NCBI GenBank assembly: GCA_001566965.1
Contig: LSNW01000032.1
Span: 62,001 to 126,000 of the forward strand
Direction of reading: 5' to 3'
Length of the DNA stretch: 64,000 nt
Source of the DNA: Methylothermaceae bacteria B42
Lineage (GTDB): Bacteria; Pseudomonadota; Gammaproteobacteria; Methylococcales; Methylothermaceae
Shown here in pieces: positions 25,292 to 37,758 of this stretch (the stretch's first letter is position 1; every line of letters begins with the position of its first letter). Both the position numbers and the translations under genes were made by a program. The notes under the pieces were generated by a model. It ran no database searches. It was not told the origin of the DNA and saw only the letters and a list, made by a program, of their open reading frames with translations.

Positions 25292-27049
25292 ATGAATACT
25301 TTAATGAAATTAAATCTCCGAAGGAGTGGTATGGTAGCTGTTCCCGATCTCTCAATGAATCGGCCCGCTTCAAGTTATGAGGATTTCGCATCCGCATTGC
25401 TGCAAACCGGCAAACTGCGCCAGATGGATTTGGTCCGCGCCCGCCGTTTGCTCGAAGAAACCGATGAGGACACATTGCCCACCTTGCTGATCCGGTTGGG
25501 TTTGGTGGCGGAACGGGATGTGGCGGAAACCTTGTCGGAACTGACCGGCCTGGAATGCGTCAGCCCTGAGGAATATCCTGATATATCGCCGTTGCCGGAA
25601 TCCATCTCCGCGCGCTTTCTCCGTTGCCGTCATGTGGCCGGGCTGTCCGAGGAAGAAGATTGCTTTATCGTTGCCGCGGCTGACCCTTTGGATGAATATA
25701 TTCATGAGGCCCTGGAGCTCGCCTGCGAAAAGCCCGTCAGGTTTAAAGTAGGCTTATTGTCGGAAACCGACAATGCCCTACAGCGCCAGTTTGATCGCAA
25801 CGAGGATGACTCCGGCGTCCAATCGTTGGAGGCGGATTTGGATGATGAGGATGTCGAACACCTCAAGGACATGGCCTCCGAGGCGCCGGTCATCCGCACC
25901 GTCAACCAGATTCTGCAACAGGCAGTGGATTTGAAGGCGTCTGATATCCACGTCGAGCCTTTTGAAGACCAGCTCCAGGTACGTCTGCGGGTGGATGGTA
26001 TTTTGCGGGAAGTGGATGCGCCACCGGTGCGTTCCACCGCGGCGGTGATTTCCCGGATCAAATTAATGGCCAACCTCAATATTGCCGAAAGGCGCTTGCC
26101 CCAAGACGGACGGATCAAGGTTCAGGTCCAGGGCAAGGAGCTGGATTTGCGGGTTTCCACCGTCCCCACTTTATATGGCGAGAGCGTGGTCATCCGTTTG
26201 CTGGACAAGGAACAAGTCACGCTGGATTTTTCCGCGCTGGGATTTGAAGGCAAAGTGCTGGAGCGGTTTCTGAAAGTCCTGTCACTGCCCCATGGCATTA
26301 TTTTGATTACCGGTCCCACCGGGAGCGGTAAAAGTACCACTTTGTACACCGCCCTGGACAAATTAAATACCCCCGAACGCAAAATCATCACGGTAGAAGA
26401 TCCGGTGGAATATCAACTGGCCGGCGTCAATCAGATCCAGGTCAAAAGCGAGATCGGCCTGACTTTTGCCGGCGCCTTGCGTTCCATCGTCCGCCAGGAC
26501 CCAGATGTCATCATGATCGGGGAAATGCGGGATCTGGAAACCGCCAGAATCGCCGTGCAATCGGCCCTCACCGGCCACTTGGTATTATCCACCCTGCATA
26601 CCAACGATGCGGCGGGGGGCGTTACCCGGCTCTTGGATATGGGCCTGGAAGATTATTTGATTACTTCCACCGTCAACGGGATTTTAGGTCAGCGGTTGGT
26701 GCGCCGTCTTTGCGATCACTGCAAGGAAGCTTATCCGGTCATGCCCGAGGTGATTGAGGAAACCGGGATGGCGAAATTTCTTTTTCAAGGCCAAAAACCG
26801 GTCCTCTACAAGCCGGTGGGTTGCGAGCATTGCAATGGCATCGGTTATCGGGGGCGCCAGGCGATCATGGAGTTTCTGGTGATGAGCGATGAAATCCGGC
26901 GCTTGGTGCTCAATCATGCCCAGGCCCGGGAAATCGAACAGACAGCCATTAATGAGGGGATGCTGACCATGTACCAGGATGGCCTGCAAAAGGCTCTGGC
27001 CGGCAAAACCACCTTGGAAGAAGTTCTGCGCGTCACGACGGAAGCCTGA
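25292..27049 (+). CDS. gspE: Type II secretion ATPase GspE
   Basis: Cytoplasmic hexameric ATPase that drives pseudopilus assembly. 585 residues: N-terminal GspE/PilB domain (residues ~30-190), then the ATPase core with Walker A GPTGSGKSTTLYTALD, Asp box VEDPVEYQL, Walker B region VIMIGEMRDLETA, His box LSTLHTND, and a zinc tetracysteine domain (CDHCKEAYP ... CEHCNGIGYRGR). GEMRD replaces the usual GEIRD, a mild change. ATG 25292 has GGAGG upstream. gspF overlaps its stop. Confidence 0.95.
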   Translation: MNTLMKLNLRRSGMVAVPDLSMNRPASSYEDFASALLQTGKLRQMDLVRARRLLEETDEDTLPTLLIRLGLVAERDVAETLSELTGLECVSPEEYPDISPLPESISARFLRCRHVAGLSEEEDCFIVAAADPLDEYIHEALELACEKPVRFKVGLLSETDNALQRQFDRNEDDSGVQSLEADLDDEDVEHLKDMASEAPVIRTVNQILQQAVDLKASDIHVEPFEDQLQVRLRVDGILREVDAPPVRSTAAVISRIKLMANLNIAERRLPQDGRIKVQVQGKELDLRVSTVPTLYGESVVIRLLDKEQVTLDFSALGFEGKVLERFLKVLSLPHGIILITGPTGSGKSTTLYTALDKLNTPERKIITVEDPVEYQLAGVNQIQVKSEIGLTFAGALRSIVRQDPDVIMIGEMRDLETARIAVQSALTGHLVLSTLHTNDAAGGVTRLLDMGLEDYLITSTVNGILGQRLVRRLCDHCKEAYPVMPEVIEETGMAKFLFQGQKPVLYKPVGCEHCNGIGYRGRQAIMEFLVMSDEIRRLVLNHAQAREIEQTAINEGMLTMYQDGLQKALAGKTTLEEVLRVTTEA

Positions 27050-28266
27050 TGCCTGCATTCTTTGTCAAAGCCGTCAACCGTGACGGGGAAATGGTCGAAA
27101 CCCTGCGCGAGGCAGATAACGAAAATGCCTTGGTGCGGTTGCTGCAAGAGGAGGGCTGGGTGCCGATTCGGGTCACGCCCGCGGAAAGTCAGCCGTTTCG
27201 TTGGCTGCGTCCTGAATTCAGGCAAACCCACGTCAAGCAGAAAGACATCGGGGTATTTACCCGCGAATTGGCCACGCTGTTGAGCGCTGGTTTGCCTTTG
27301 GACCGTTCCCTGCGGGTGATGTTGGAGTTATTTCCCGAAGGCTCTCCCTTGCATGCCATGTGCGACCGCATCCTGGAGAAGGTCAAAGGCGGTTCGCAAC
27401 TTTCTGCCGCTCTGGAAGCGGAGGGAAAATCCTTTTCCAAACTTTATGTCAATATGATTCGCGCCGGAGAAGCCGGTGGCGCATTGGCTACCGTGCTGGA
27501 ACGCCTGGCGGATTACTTGGAACGTTCTCAGGCGCTGCGCGGCAGTGTCATGACCGCGATGATTTATCCCGCCATTCTGGTGGTAATGGCGGTGGGATCG
27601 CTGTTGGTGCTGTTGACCTTTGTGGTGCCCCAGTTTGAAGAGATGTTCGCCAATGCTGGTAAAGAGCTACCGGTACCGACGCAAATCGTCATGGGTTTGG
27701 CCGACGGGCTTAAAAATTACGGTTGGATTTTGTTACTGCTCGTCATTTTGGGCATGAACTGGGGCCGGCGGATGCTGGCCGATCCCGAGCGCCGCTACCG
27801 GTTCCATCGCTGGCTGTTGCGGTTGCCGCTGCTGGGGGATTTGATCGTCAAGCTGGAGGTAGCCCGCTTCAGTCAGACCTTGGCCGCGTTGTTGACCGCT
27901 GGCGTCCCATTGCTCGGCGCGTTGAATATCGTCAAGGATACCTTGGCCAATGACGTGTTAAGTGAATCAGTGGGTGAGGCGGCGAGCCGGCTGAAGGAAG
28001 GGGGCGATATGTCGGTGGCTCTGCAAGAGGCCGGTCATTTCCCGGTGATGGCGTTGCAAATGATCAAACTTGGTGAAGAAACCGGCCAGCTACCGAAGAT
28101 GCTAGCGCGAATGGCGGAAATTTATGAGGAAGAGGTCAAAACCACCGTTCACCGTTTGCTGACCTTGCTGGAACCGGTGCTCATTGTGGGCCTGGGGATT
28201 GCCATCGCCGGGATTATCATGTCAATCCTGGTTGCCGTGGTCAGCGTGAATGATTTGGCATTTTGA
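27049..28266 (+). CDS. gspF: Type II secretion inner-membrane platform protein GspF
   Basis: 405 residues, two tandem T2SSF domains, each followed by membrane segments (about 170-190, 220-240, and the C-terminal 375-400). FTRELATLLSAGLPLDRSL and FSQTLAALLTAGVPLLGAL mark the two repeats, and LMALQMIKLGEETGQL-type sequence closes the second. The N-terminal ~50 residues bind GspE/GspL in other systems. Its ATG overlaps the gspE stop (TGATG). Confidence 0.95.
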   Translation: MPAFFVKAVNRDGEMVETLREADNENALVRLLQEEGWVPIRVTPAESQPFRWLRPEFRQTHVKQKDIGVFTRELATLLSAGLPLDRSLRVMLELFPEGSPLHAMCDRILEKVKGGSQLSAALEAEGKSFSKLYVNMIRAGEAGGALATVLERLADYLERSQALRGSVMTAMIYPAILVVMAVGSLLVLLTFVVPQFEEMFANAGKELPVPTQIVMGLADGLKNYGWILLLLVILGMNWGRRMLADPERRYRFHRWLLRLPLLGDLIVKLEVARFSQTLAALLTAGVPLLGALNIVKDTLANDVLSESVGEAASRLKEGGDMSVALQEAGHFPVMALQMIKLGEETGQLPKMLARMAEIYEEEVKTTVHRLLTLLEPVLIVGLGIAIAGIIMSILVAVVSVNDLAF

Positions 28267-28286
28267 TACATAGGCGCTTCTTTCCC

Positions 28287-28757
28287 ATGTTACAAAGCGG
28301 GAAACATTGCCAGAATGGATTCTCTCTTCTTGAACTGATTATTGTCATGGCCATCATGGCCTTGGGTTTTGCCTTTGTCGCTCCCAACTTTGCCCGGACT
28401 TTGGATGGCGTGCGCTTTAAAAGCGCGGTACGGGAAATCGCCTCGGGATTGCGCCAGACCCGGGGTATCGCCTTGTCCCAGACCAAGGAAGCGGTATTTT
28501 TTGTGGATGTGGAAGAACGGATTTATAGGGTTGACCAGCGGGGCAAAACCCATTCTTTGCCCAAATCCCTCGAATTGACCCTGGAGACTTCGGAATCGGA
28601 AATGACCGGCCCCAACCAGGGTAACATCCGTTTCTTCCCCGATGGATCGTCAACGGGCGGGCGCATTATCCTCAAATGGGGCAACCGTAAGCGCCGGGTG
28701 GATATTAATTGGCTTACCGGGCGGGTCACGCTGGGAGATGTCAATGAAGATGTCTGA
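28287..28757 (+). CDS. gspH: Minor pseudopilin GspH
   Basis: About 156 residues with a short basic leader and the prepilin peptidase site G/FSLLELIIVMAIMALG. The soluble part has SAVREIASGLRQTRGIALSQ and FFPDGSSTGGRI, patterns of GspH/FimT proteins. ATG 28287 is preferred to a TTG at 28263. The order gspF then gspH means the major pseudopilin gspG is not in its usual place. The last codons (GAA GAT GTC TGA) form half of a direct repeat bracketing a family A element. Confidence 0.88.
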   Translation: MLQSGKHCQNGFSLLELIIVMAIMALGFAFVAPNFARTLDGVRFKSAVREIASGLRQTRGIALSQTKEAVFFVDVEERIYRVDQRGKTHSLPKSLELTLETSESEMTGPNQGNIRFFPDGSSTGGRIILKWGNRKRRVDINWLTGRVTLGDVNEDV

Positions 28758-28911
28758 TTTTACCACCTATCAATTTACTTTTTCGGAGGCGGGGAAGGGG
28801 TTGCCGGACCGAAATACGTCCATGAATTTAGGCCCGGAGCAGCCATCCGTGTCCGCCAGCAGCCCCTTCCCCGCCTCCTCTGCGGAACTGATAGGTGGCA
28901 AGATGTCTGAT
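28747..28911. repeat. Family A palindromic element, copy 5, with 12-bp flanking direct repeats
   Basis: A 141-bp element (28759-28899) flanked by AAGATGTCTGAT at 28747-28758 and 28900-28911. Ends carry CACCTATCA / TGATAGGTG inverted repeats, then G+C-rich arms GGAGGCGGGGAAGGGG and CCCCTTCCCCGCCTCC, and a core with CGAAATACGTCCATGAATT and a GCAGCCATCCGTGTCCGCC hairpin-like part. The left direct repeat contains the gspH stop and the right one the gspI start, so the insertion kept both genes intact. Confidence 0.85.
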
Positions 28912-29295
28912 CAACGCGGTTTCACCCTGTTGGAAATCATGGTGGCCTTTACCATCATGGCGCTATCCGTGGCAGTGCTGTTGCGTGCCTTTGGCGGGAG
29001 CGTGCGCCTGATTGGCGATGCTGGCGAGATGGCAAAAGCCGTCACCCTGGCGCAATCCAAACTGGCAGAGGTGGGAAGAATTATTCCTGTAGAGGAAAGT
29101 GAGGAGTCAGGGGAATGGCAACAAAACTATCACTGGACATTGTCCATTCAACCCTTCGAACCTTTTCAGCCCGTGGCTGATAATCCCAGGCTGGCCATGT
29201 ATCGGGTTGAGGTGACCGTGACATGGGAGGATGGCAGGCACCAGCGCAGCTATTCCCTGAGTACTTTGCGCCTGGCTCGAAAAGACCGGCTATGA
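28903..29295 (+). CDS. gspI: Minor pseudopilin GspI
   Basis: 130 residues from ATG 28903: MSDQRGFTLLEIMVAFTIMA, with the prepilin site G/FTLLE directly after a six-residue leader. The frame stays open far upstream through the repeat, but that part is not pseudopilin-like. Downstream features are AKAVTLAQSKLAEVG and a C-terminal beta domain (YRVEVTVTWEDGR). GspI normally works with H, J and K in the pseudopilus tip. Its stop and the gspJ start are separated by another family A element. Confidence 0.9.
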   Translation: MSDQRGFTLLEIMVAFTIMALSVAVLLRAFGGSVRLIGDAGEMAKAVTLAQSKLAEVGRIIPVEESEESGEWQQNYHWTLSIQPFEPFQPVADNPRLAMYRVEVTVTWEDGRHQRSYSLSTLRLARKDRL

Positions 29296-29462
29296 AATGG
29301 GTGCACCACCTATCAATTTATTTTTTCGGAGGCGGGGAAGGGGCTGCCGGACCGAAATACGTCCATATATTTAGGCCCGGAGCGGCCGTCCATGGCCGCC
29401 AGCAGCCCCTTCCCCGCCTCCTCTGCCGGAACTGTTAGGTTAGTAAGATGAAACGGGTTCAC
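29292..29462. repeat. Family A palindromic element, copy 6, with near-perfect flanking direct repeats
   Basis: A 141-bp element (29307-29447), very similar to copy 5, between ATGAAATGGGTGCAC (29292-29306) and ATGAAACGGGTTCAC (29448-29462). The left repeat holds the gspI stop (ATGA), the right one the gspJ start. Arms GGAGGCGGGGAAGGGGCTGC and GCAGCCCCTTCCCCGCCTCC pair perfectly. The core has CGAAATACGTCCATATATT and GCGGCCGTCCATGGCCGCC. Two different gene junctions in one operon have thus been invaded by the same subfamily. Confidence 0.87.
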
Positions 29463-30125
29463 TCGGGTTTTACTTTGGTGGAGGTGCTGATAGCGCTGGC
29501 GCTGTTCAGTATCATGCTCAGTCTGTTGTTTGCCACTCTGCAAATGGTGTCTCGTAATTGGGAGGCAGGGGAAAAAAGAGCCGATACCGTGACGGAGCGG
29601 GTGGTTGTGGAACGCTTTCTGCGCCGCACCCTGGGCGCCGCCAGAACCTGGGATGGGGTTAAAAATGAGGAAGAAGAGATTGAATTTGACGATGGTATCG
29701 ATATCTATCTTGAGGGCACCAATCACACTTTGGAATATATCGCGCCTTTGCCGCTGACTTTGGGCGTCAAGGGGCCTCAGCGTTTTACTTTGTACCTGGG
29801 TAAAAATGAGGCGGGTGACAAAGCCCTCAAGGTCAAGGTGGTTCCTCTATTTGGCGAAGTCAGCGAGGCAGAGGCGAAAACCCGCGATCTTGTCCTGATG
29901 GAAAATATCCAGCAAATCAAATTCCAATATTGGCATGAGAATGATAATGGCGGGGGGCAATGGCGGGAGGCCTGGGAGGAGCCAGGTTTGCCGCGGGCTG
30001 TGCAAATAGAAATCGTGCCCACGGATGGCATGCCCTCGCCGCCTATTGTAGTGGGTTTGCGGTTTCGAGGAGCGCAGCAAGGCTTCGGTGGTGGTGGCGT
30101 TTGGGGGGGTATTCGTGGCAATTAA
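29448..30125 (+). CDS. gspJ: Minor pseudopilin GspJ
   Basis: 225 residues: MKRVHSGFTLVEVLIALALF with prepilin site G/FTLVE, then a globular domain with FLRRTLGAARTWDG and VLMENIQQIKFQYWHEND, and QWREAWEEPGLPRAVQIEI typical of GspJ. The Gly-rich end (GFGGGGVWGG) is unusual and overlaps the start of gspK. ATG 29448 lies in the target duplication of element copy 6. Confidence 0.9.
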   Translation: MKRVHSGFTLVEVLIALALFSIMLSLLFATLQMVSRNWEAGEKRADTVTERVVVERFLRRTLGAARTWDGVKNEEEEIEFDDGIDIYLEGTNHTLEYIAPLPLTLGVKGPQRFTLYLGKNEAGDKALKVKVVPLFGEVSEAEAKTRDLVLMENIQQIKFQYWHENDNGGGQWREAWEEPGLPRAVQIEIVPTDGMPSPPIVVGLRFRGAQQGFGGGGVWGGIRGN

Positions 30126-31062
30126 TACGCAGCAACGAGGGGTTGCCTTGGTTTTGGTGCTCTGGTCCATCGCGCTGTTGAGTTTGATGGCGGCAAGCTT
30201 TGGGCTTGGGGTGCGCCGTGAAGCCATGTTGACTTCCAATCTGGCCCAATCAGCCCGTCTGGAGGCGGCGGCTGAGGCGGCGATTCACTATGCGGCGTTC
30301 ATGCTCAGCCAGAGCGACCCCCAGTTCAAATGGCGGACAGAAGGGGCTGTCTATGAGATTCAATGGGAACAGATTCCCGTTCGTATCCAATTGCTTGATG
30401 AAACCGGGAAAGTGGATCTGAATCGCGCCAATGAACAATTATTGCAAGCGGTGCTGCAAGGCATTGGCCTTGAAAGCGAGCAGGCGGTGGCGTTAAGCGA
30501 TGCTATCTTGGATTGGCGGGACCGGGATAACTTGCGTCGTGTCAACGGAGCGGAAGAAGACGAATACCGGGCCGAGGGATTATCCTATGTCCCTCCCAAC
30601 AAGCCTTTTCAATCCATAGAAGAAGTGGCGTTGGTATTGGGCATGAAGCCGCAGTGGTTCAAAAAGCTCTTGCCCTTGGTGACGGTGCATGGCAAGCGGC
30701 CGGGAATCAACCCCGCCAAGGCTCCCAAGGCTTTATTGAAGGCATTGCCTGGAATGGATCCAGAAATGGTTGAAACGTATATCCAGGCCCGTTCCGCGGT
30801 CGCGCTTACCGGCGAAGCGCCACCACCTCTGCCGGCTCCCCAGGGAATCCAGTTTCATCGTTTCCAGGGGCGCGCAATTGGCATTACGGTGCAAGCCAAA
30901 AATGGCAATAGCATCGCTTCCTATCAAACGGTGATTCAACTCAACCGGGGAAGCGGAAAGCGCAGTCCTTTTAATTATTTGGAATGGCGCCAGGCCCCGC
31001 CACCGAAATCGCTCTTTGAGTATGAAGAAGTGATTTCAGCAGAGGCGCAAACAGAAGGTTGA
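30115..31062 (+). CDS. gspK: Minor pseudopilin GspK
   Basis: Tip pseudopilin, about 315 residues. The N-terminus QQRGVALVLVLWSIALL lacks Glu at +5, the known GspK feature. It has LLDETGKVDLNRANEQLL, ILDWRDRDNLRRVNGAE with the calcium-binding helix-hairpin domains, and SIEEVALVLG. GTG 30115, inside the gspJ end, follows a G-rich run. No gspL, M, C, D or N follows; instead the SRPBCC gene converges and overlaps its last 88 bases. Confidence 0.9.
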   Translation: MAINTQQRGVALVLVLWSIALLSLMAASFGLGVRREAMLTSNLAQSARLEAAAEAAIHYAAFMLSQSDPQFKWRTEGAVYEIQWEQIPVRIQLLDETGKVDLNRANEQLLQAVLQGIGLESEQAVALSDAILDWRDRDNLRRVNGAEEDEYRAEGLSYVPPNKPFQSIEEVALVLGMKPQWFKKLLPLVTVHGKRPGINPAKAPKALLKALPGMDPEMVETYIQARSAVALTGEAPPPLPAPQGIQFHRFQGRAIGITVQAKNGNSIASYQTVIQLNRGSGKRSPFNYLEWRQAPPPKSLFEYEEVISAEAQTEG

Positions 31063-31523
31063 CAGAACAACAAGGCTTGCAGAGCCTTTTCCCCGGCGCT
31101 CATGACCCGGGCGTGATTCCAGATAAATACCGGCCGGGCAATGGGGGCCAACAGGTTCATCCAATATTTTGTGGTATGTACATGCCAGTCGAAACGAACC
31201 AGCGTGACCTGTCCTGCTGCTCTTAACCGGCAGCGCCCAATGCCTTGCAGATCACCTGTTACTTTAGTCTCGACAAATGAGGGAATTTTCGTTCGAGTCG
31301 TTTCCAGGGTGAATTGAAGCCGGTATGGCAGGCAGGTTTTCCAGCGGTGGACATGAATCGCGCCTAGTCCTATGTCATCTCCAGGACATTCCATGCTCAC
31401 TTGTTCTACATAGTGCCACCACTCCGGCCACTGATGAGGGTTTGAGAGAATCTCCCACACCGCCATCAATTCCCCATGGAGGCGCCAATGGGTGGTCAAA
31501 TTATAGGTTTGTAAGCCTATCAT
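30975..31523 (-). CDS. SRPBCC-family protein (polyketide cyclase/START-like)
   Basis: 182 residues with WRLHGELMAVWEILSNPHQW near the N-terminus, LETTRTKIPSFVETKVTGDL and RFDWHVHTTKYWMNLLAPIARP, all in the order of the SRPBCC/polyketide-cyclase fold, which binds hydrophobic ligands. No catalytic motif is visible, and the ligand is unknown. The last ~29 codons lie opposite the gspK end (88-base overlap), so the C-terminus may be an extension by stop-codon loss. Confidence 0.7.
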   Translation of the reverse strand: MIGLQTYNLTTHWRLHGELMAVWEILSNPHQWPEWWHYVEQVSMECPGDDIGLGAIHVHRWKTCLPYRLQFTLETTRTKIPSFVETKVTGDLQGIGRCRLRAAGQVTLVRFDWHVHTTKYWMNLLAPIARPVFIWNHARVMSAGEKALQALLFCQPSVCASAEITSSYSKSDFGGGAWRHSK

Positions 31524-31604
31524 GGCCTATGGTTTGATTATTCTTTACTTCCTATATTGCACGAGTCGTCTCAATGATGCCAGAGCAGCTTGGGCATCCT
31601 GCAG

Positions 31605-31712
31605 TGCTCCATCATCTATTCAAGCCGGGTAGGCTCCACGCCGACCTCTCTGCCGGCGAGGTTTTCGAATCCGACCACCTGCGCCGGCAATCAATACATT
31701 ACGTGATCAAAT
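31605..31712. repeat. Family C repeat, copy 1 (short form)
   Basis: A ~108-bp sequence starting GCTCCATCATCTATTCAAG and ending near TACGTGATCAAATG, with TGCCGGCGAGGTTTTCGAA in the middle. The same ends and middle occur at 33145-33396 with a ~145-bp longer interior. It fills most of the gap 31524-31756, where I see no gene. Confidence 0.7.
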
Positions 31713-31756
31713 GCCGCACTCATGGGACATCCCGTTTGATAGGGAAGGAGAAAAGA

Positions 31757-32965
31757 TTAGTGTAATTCACTCAGAATTTGCTGAGCCCAACGGATGCTTT
31801 GTAGATACAAATCGCCGATTGCCGAAATTTCGAGAGAGTCGAATGCCGCGTTGTCCAGATCCCAAAGCTCGTAATTGACAGCACACCGCAAGGCTTCTCC
31901 CATCTCGCCATTAAAACTAAGACCTTGCTTGATGGGGTCTGCCAGGGGCAAGTCAGAAATGATATTTTCCATGGGCTGTTCCAGCATCTGTTCCAGGTTG
32001 GAAAAAAGGCCCGTGAGAAAGAAAGCCTCTGGGTCGCAGTGATCAACGCGGCGTGCCAACAATTCGCACATTTTCGCCCGGATCAGGGAAATGCGGAGAA
32101 TTTCCAGGGGGCAATTTTCCGAAACTTGGGTTAAGGTGATCAGGTTGATCCAGCGCTTTAGTTCCAACAGACCCATTAAAACAATGGCTTGCTCTATGGA
32201 TCGAATTTTGCGGGGGAGGGAAAAATGCGCGGAATTGATAAATTTGAGTAATTTATAGCTCAATCCCACTTCCTGGCTGATCAGCGCCGAAATTCTATGA
32301 ATATCCACATCTTCCCGGTTGATTTCCCCCAGCACCCGGAACAAATGCTGTTGGTTGGTTTTAAGACGCTTGCCAGAGACGAGATTGGGTTTGTGGAAAA
32401 AATAGCCTTGAAAGTAATCACAACCCAGGTCGAGAAAATGCTGATATTGTTCGGGGGTTTCAATTTTTTCCGCCAGGATTCGTAGTGGATATCGTTGCAG
32501 TTTTTGAATTAGCTGGATGAGTGCTTGTTCATCTGGCTGTGCCAAAACATCAATTTTAATAATGGAGGCAAGTTCCACCAGGGGTTGCCATTGGGGGTCG
32601 AAGACAAAATCATCCAGGGCGATGAGATAACCCTGATTGGCCAGGTTGGTGACGGCTTCAACAAGTAGTGGCGTAACAGGTGCATCTTCAAGAATTTCTA
32701 TGACGACTTTATCCCTCGGTAGCAATTGCGCTACCCCTTGCAAAACATTTTCCGCAGTCAGATTAATGAAGGCGCGGTTGCCGTTGGTCAGGTTTTCCAG
32801 ACCGCATTCCAGCAAGGCGTCGACAATCAGGTGATTGGTGGCAACGGTGCCATCGACGATTTGGGCGTGATTTTGTTGCTGGCAGGAACGGAACAAAAGT
32901 TCATAACCATAGACATTGAGTTTGCGGTCAAAAATTTGTTGCCGCCCTAGGATAAAGTCAGCCAT
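31757..32965 (-). CDS. EAL-HDOD signalling protein (degenerate EAL)
   Basis: 402 residues. Residues ~1-200 are an EAL-like domain with RQQIFDRKLNVYGYELLFRS; the EAL signature is changed to ELL, and the metal motif DDFGTG is replaced by DDFVFDP, so phosphodiesterase activity is unlikely. Residues ~205-400 are an HDOD domain (ISALISQEVGLSYKLLKFIN and AIVLMGLLELKRW). Such YuxH-like proteins act as protein-binding regulators of motility or surface behaviour. Monocistronic. Confidence 0.88.
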   Translation of the reverse strand: MADFILGRQQIFDRKLNVYGYELLFRSCQQQNHAQIVDGTVATNHLIVDALLECGLENLTNGNRAFINLTAENVLQGVAQLLPRDKVVIEILEDAPVTPLLVEAVTNLANQGYLIALDDFVFDPQWQPLVELASIIKIDVLAQPDEQALIQLIQKLQRYPLRILAEKIETPEQYQHFLDLGCDYFQGYFFHKPNLVSGKRLKTNQQHLFRVLGEINREDVDIHRISALISQEVGLSYKLLKFINSAHFSLPRKIRSIEQAIVLMGLLELKRWINLITLTQVSENCPLEILRISLIRAKMCELLARRVDHCDPEAFFLTGLFSNLEQMLEQPMENIISDLPLADPIKQGLSFNGEMGEALRCAVNYELWDLDNAAFDSLEISAIGDLYLQSIRWAQQILSELH

Positions 32966-33144
32966 AAGTTATGTTATTGAGGTCAAGGAAGCGTGTGAAA
33001 GTCTTGTCATTGCCCTATAAAACCTTGTGATCAATGCAAGGTCTTAAATTTAATTGATTGATGCTCCAAATCTGGACCAACCTGAATTTGTTTTTGGTCT
33101 TACATAAAAGGTAGACGTTTTTGGGCAAGTGTGAATTGATTCAG

Positions 33145-33396
33145 GGCTCCGTCATCTATTCAAGTCGGGGCAGGTGGTCTGCTTCGAAAAATACCGTTAA
33201 TACTTTCTTGCTGCGCAATCCTGTTCTGCAAGAAAGCCCTGCCCAAACTTCCCTGTTTGGGCGCTCGGCCGGCTGCGAAAGTTCACTGGACTTTCGGTCC
33301 GGCTCGCCCCTGTAGGCTCCACACCAGCTTCCCTGCCGGCGAGGTTTTCGAAGCAGACTACCTGCCCCGGCAATCAGTATTTTACGTGTTTAAATG
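33145..33396. repeat. Family C repeat, copy 2 (long form with internal palindromes)
   Basis: About 252 bp in the 538-bp gap upstream of pyrG. Outer parts match 31605-31712. Inverted arms GGCAGGTGGTCTGCTTCGAA (33169 onward) and TTCGAAGCAGACTACCTGCC (33347 onward) enclose a stretch with AAGAAAG / CTTTCTT and CCCAAACTTCCCTGTTTGGG palindromes. 33187-33254 recurs inverted at 58588-58655. The rest of the gap (32966-33144 and 33397-33503) holds only A+T-rich sequence and presumably the pyrG promoter. Confidence 0.75.
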
Positions 33397-33485
33397 ACGT
33401 GATCCTGTGAATTGATTTGTCAACGGTGACGGGAGAAGGCGGGTTCAGTAGAATAGTGGGTTTATGCAATGCTAGGCCATAGTAG

Positions 33486-35977
<2,492 letters not shown>

Positions 35978-35990
35978 AAGTTACAACTGA

Positions 35991-37449
<1,459 letters not shown>

Positions 37450-37476
37450 AGTGATGGTTTTTTTCACTGATACGAT

Positions 37477-37758
37477 ATGCGCTTCAAAATTATTGTTGGA
37501 CTCTTGACAATTCTGGTATTGGCACTGCAATTTAGATTGTGGTTTGGTAACGGCGGTTTTACCGAATACCAGGATTTGAAAAGGCGGCAACAAAAACTGG
37601 AAGGGCAAATAGCCAGGAAAATTGAGCGTAACGACGCGCTCTACGCCGAGGTTCGGGATTTGAAAAGCGGGTTGGCTGCAATCGAAGAACGGGCCCGGCG
37701 GGATCTTGGCATGATCAAGGAAGGGGAGAGCTTTTTCATGGTGGTCAAAAAGCCGTGA
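37477..37758 (+). CDS. ftsB: Cell division protein FtsB
   Basis: 93 residues, single N-terminal membrane helix (5-20) and a periplasmic coiled coil ([25 protein letters not shown]) ending in a conserved [10 protein letters not shown] segment. Links FtsL and FtsQ in the divisome. It precedes ispD with a four-base overlap (GTGA), the standard order ftsB-ispD-ispF. Confidence 0.93.
   Translation: MRFKIIVGLLTILVLALQFRLWFGNGGFTEYQDLKRRQQKLEGQIARKIERNDALYAEVRDLKSGLAAIEERARRDLGMIKEGESFFMVVKKP

Noticed and set aside
28642-28902. Longer gspI start upstream
   Set aside because: The extra N-terminal part is the translated family A element and gspH; the prepilin leader requires a start at 28903.
33121-33315. 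Plus-strand frame with NTFLLRNP also seen near 58640
   Set aside because: It is translated family C repeat; the shared peptide reflects the DNA repeat, not a protein family.
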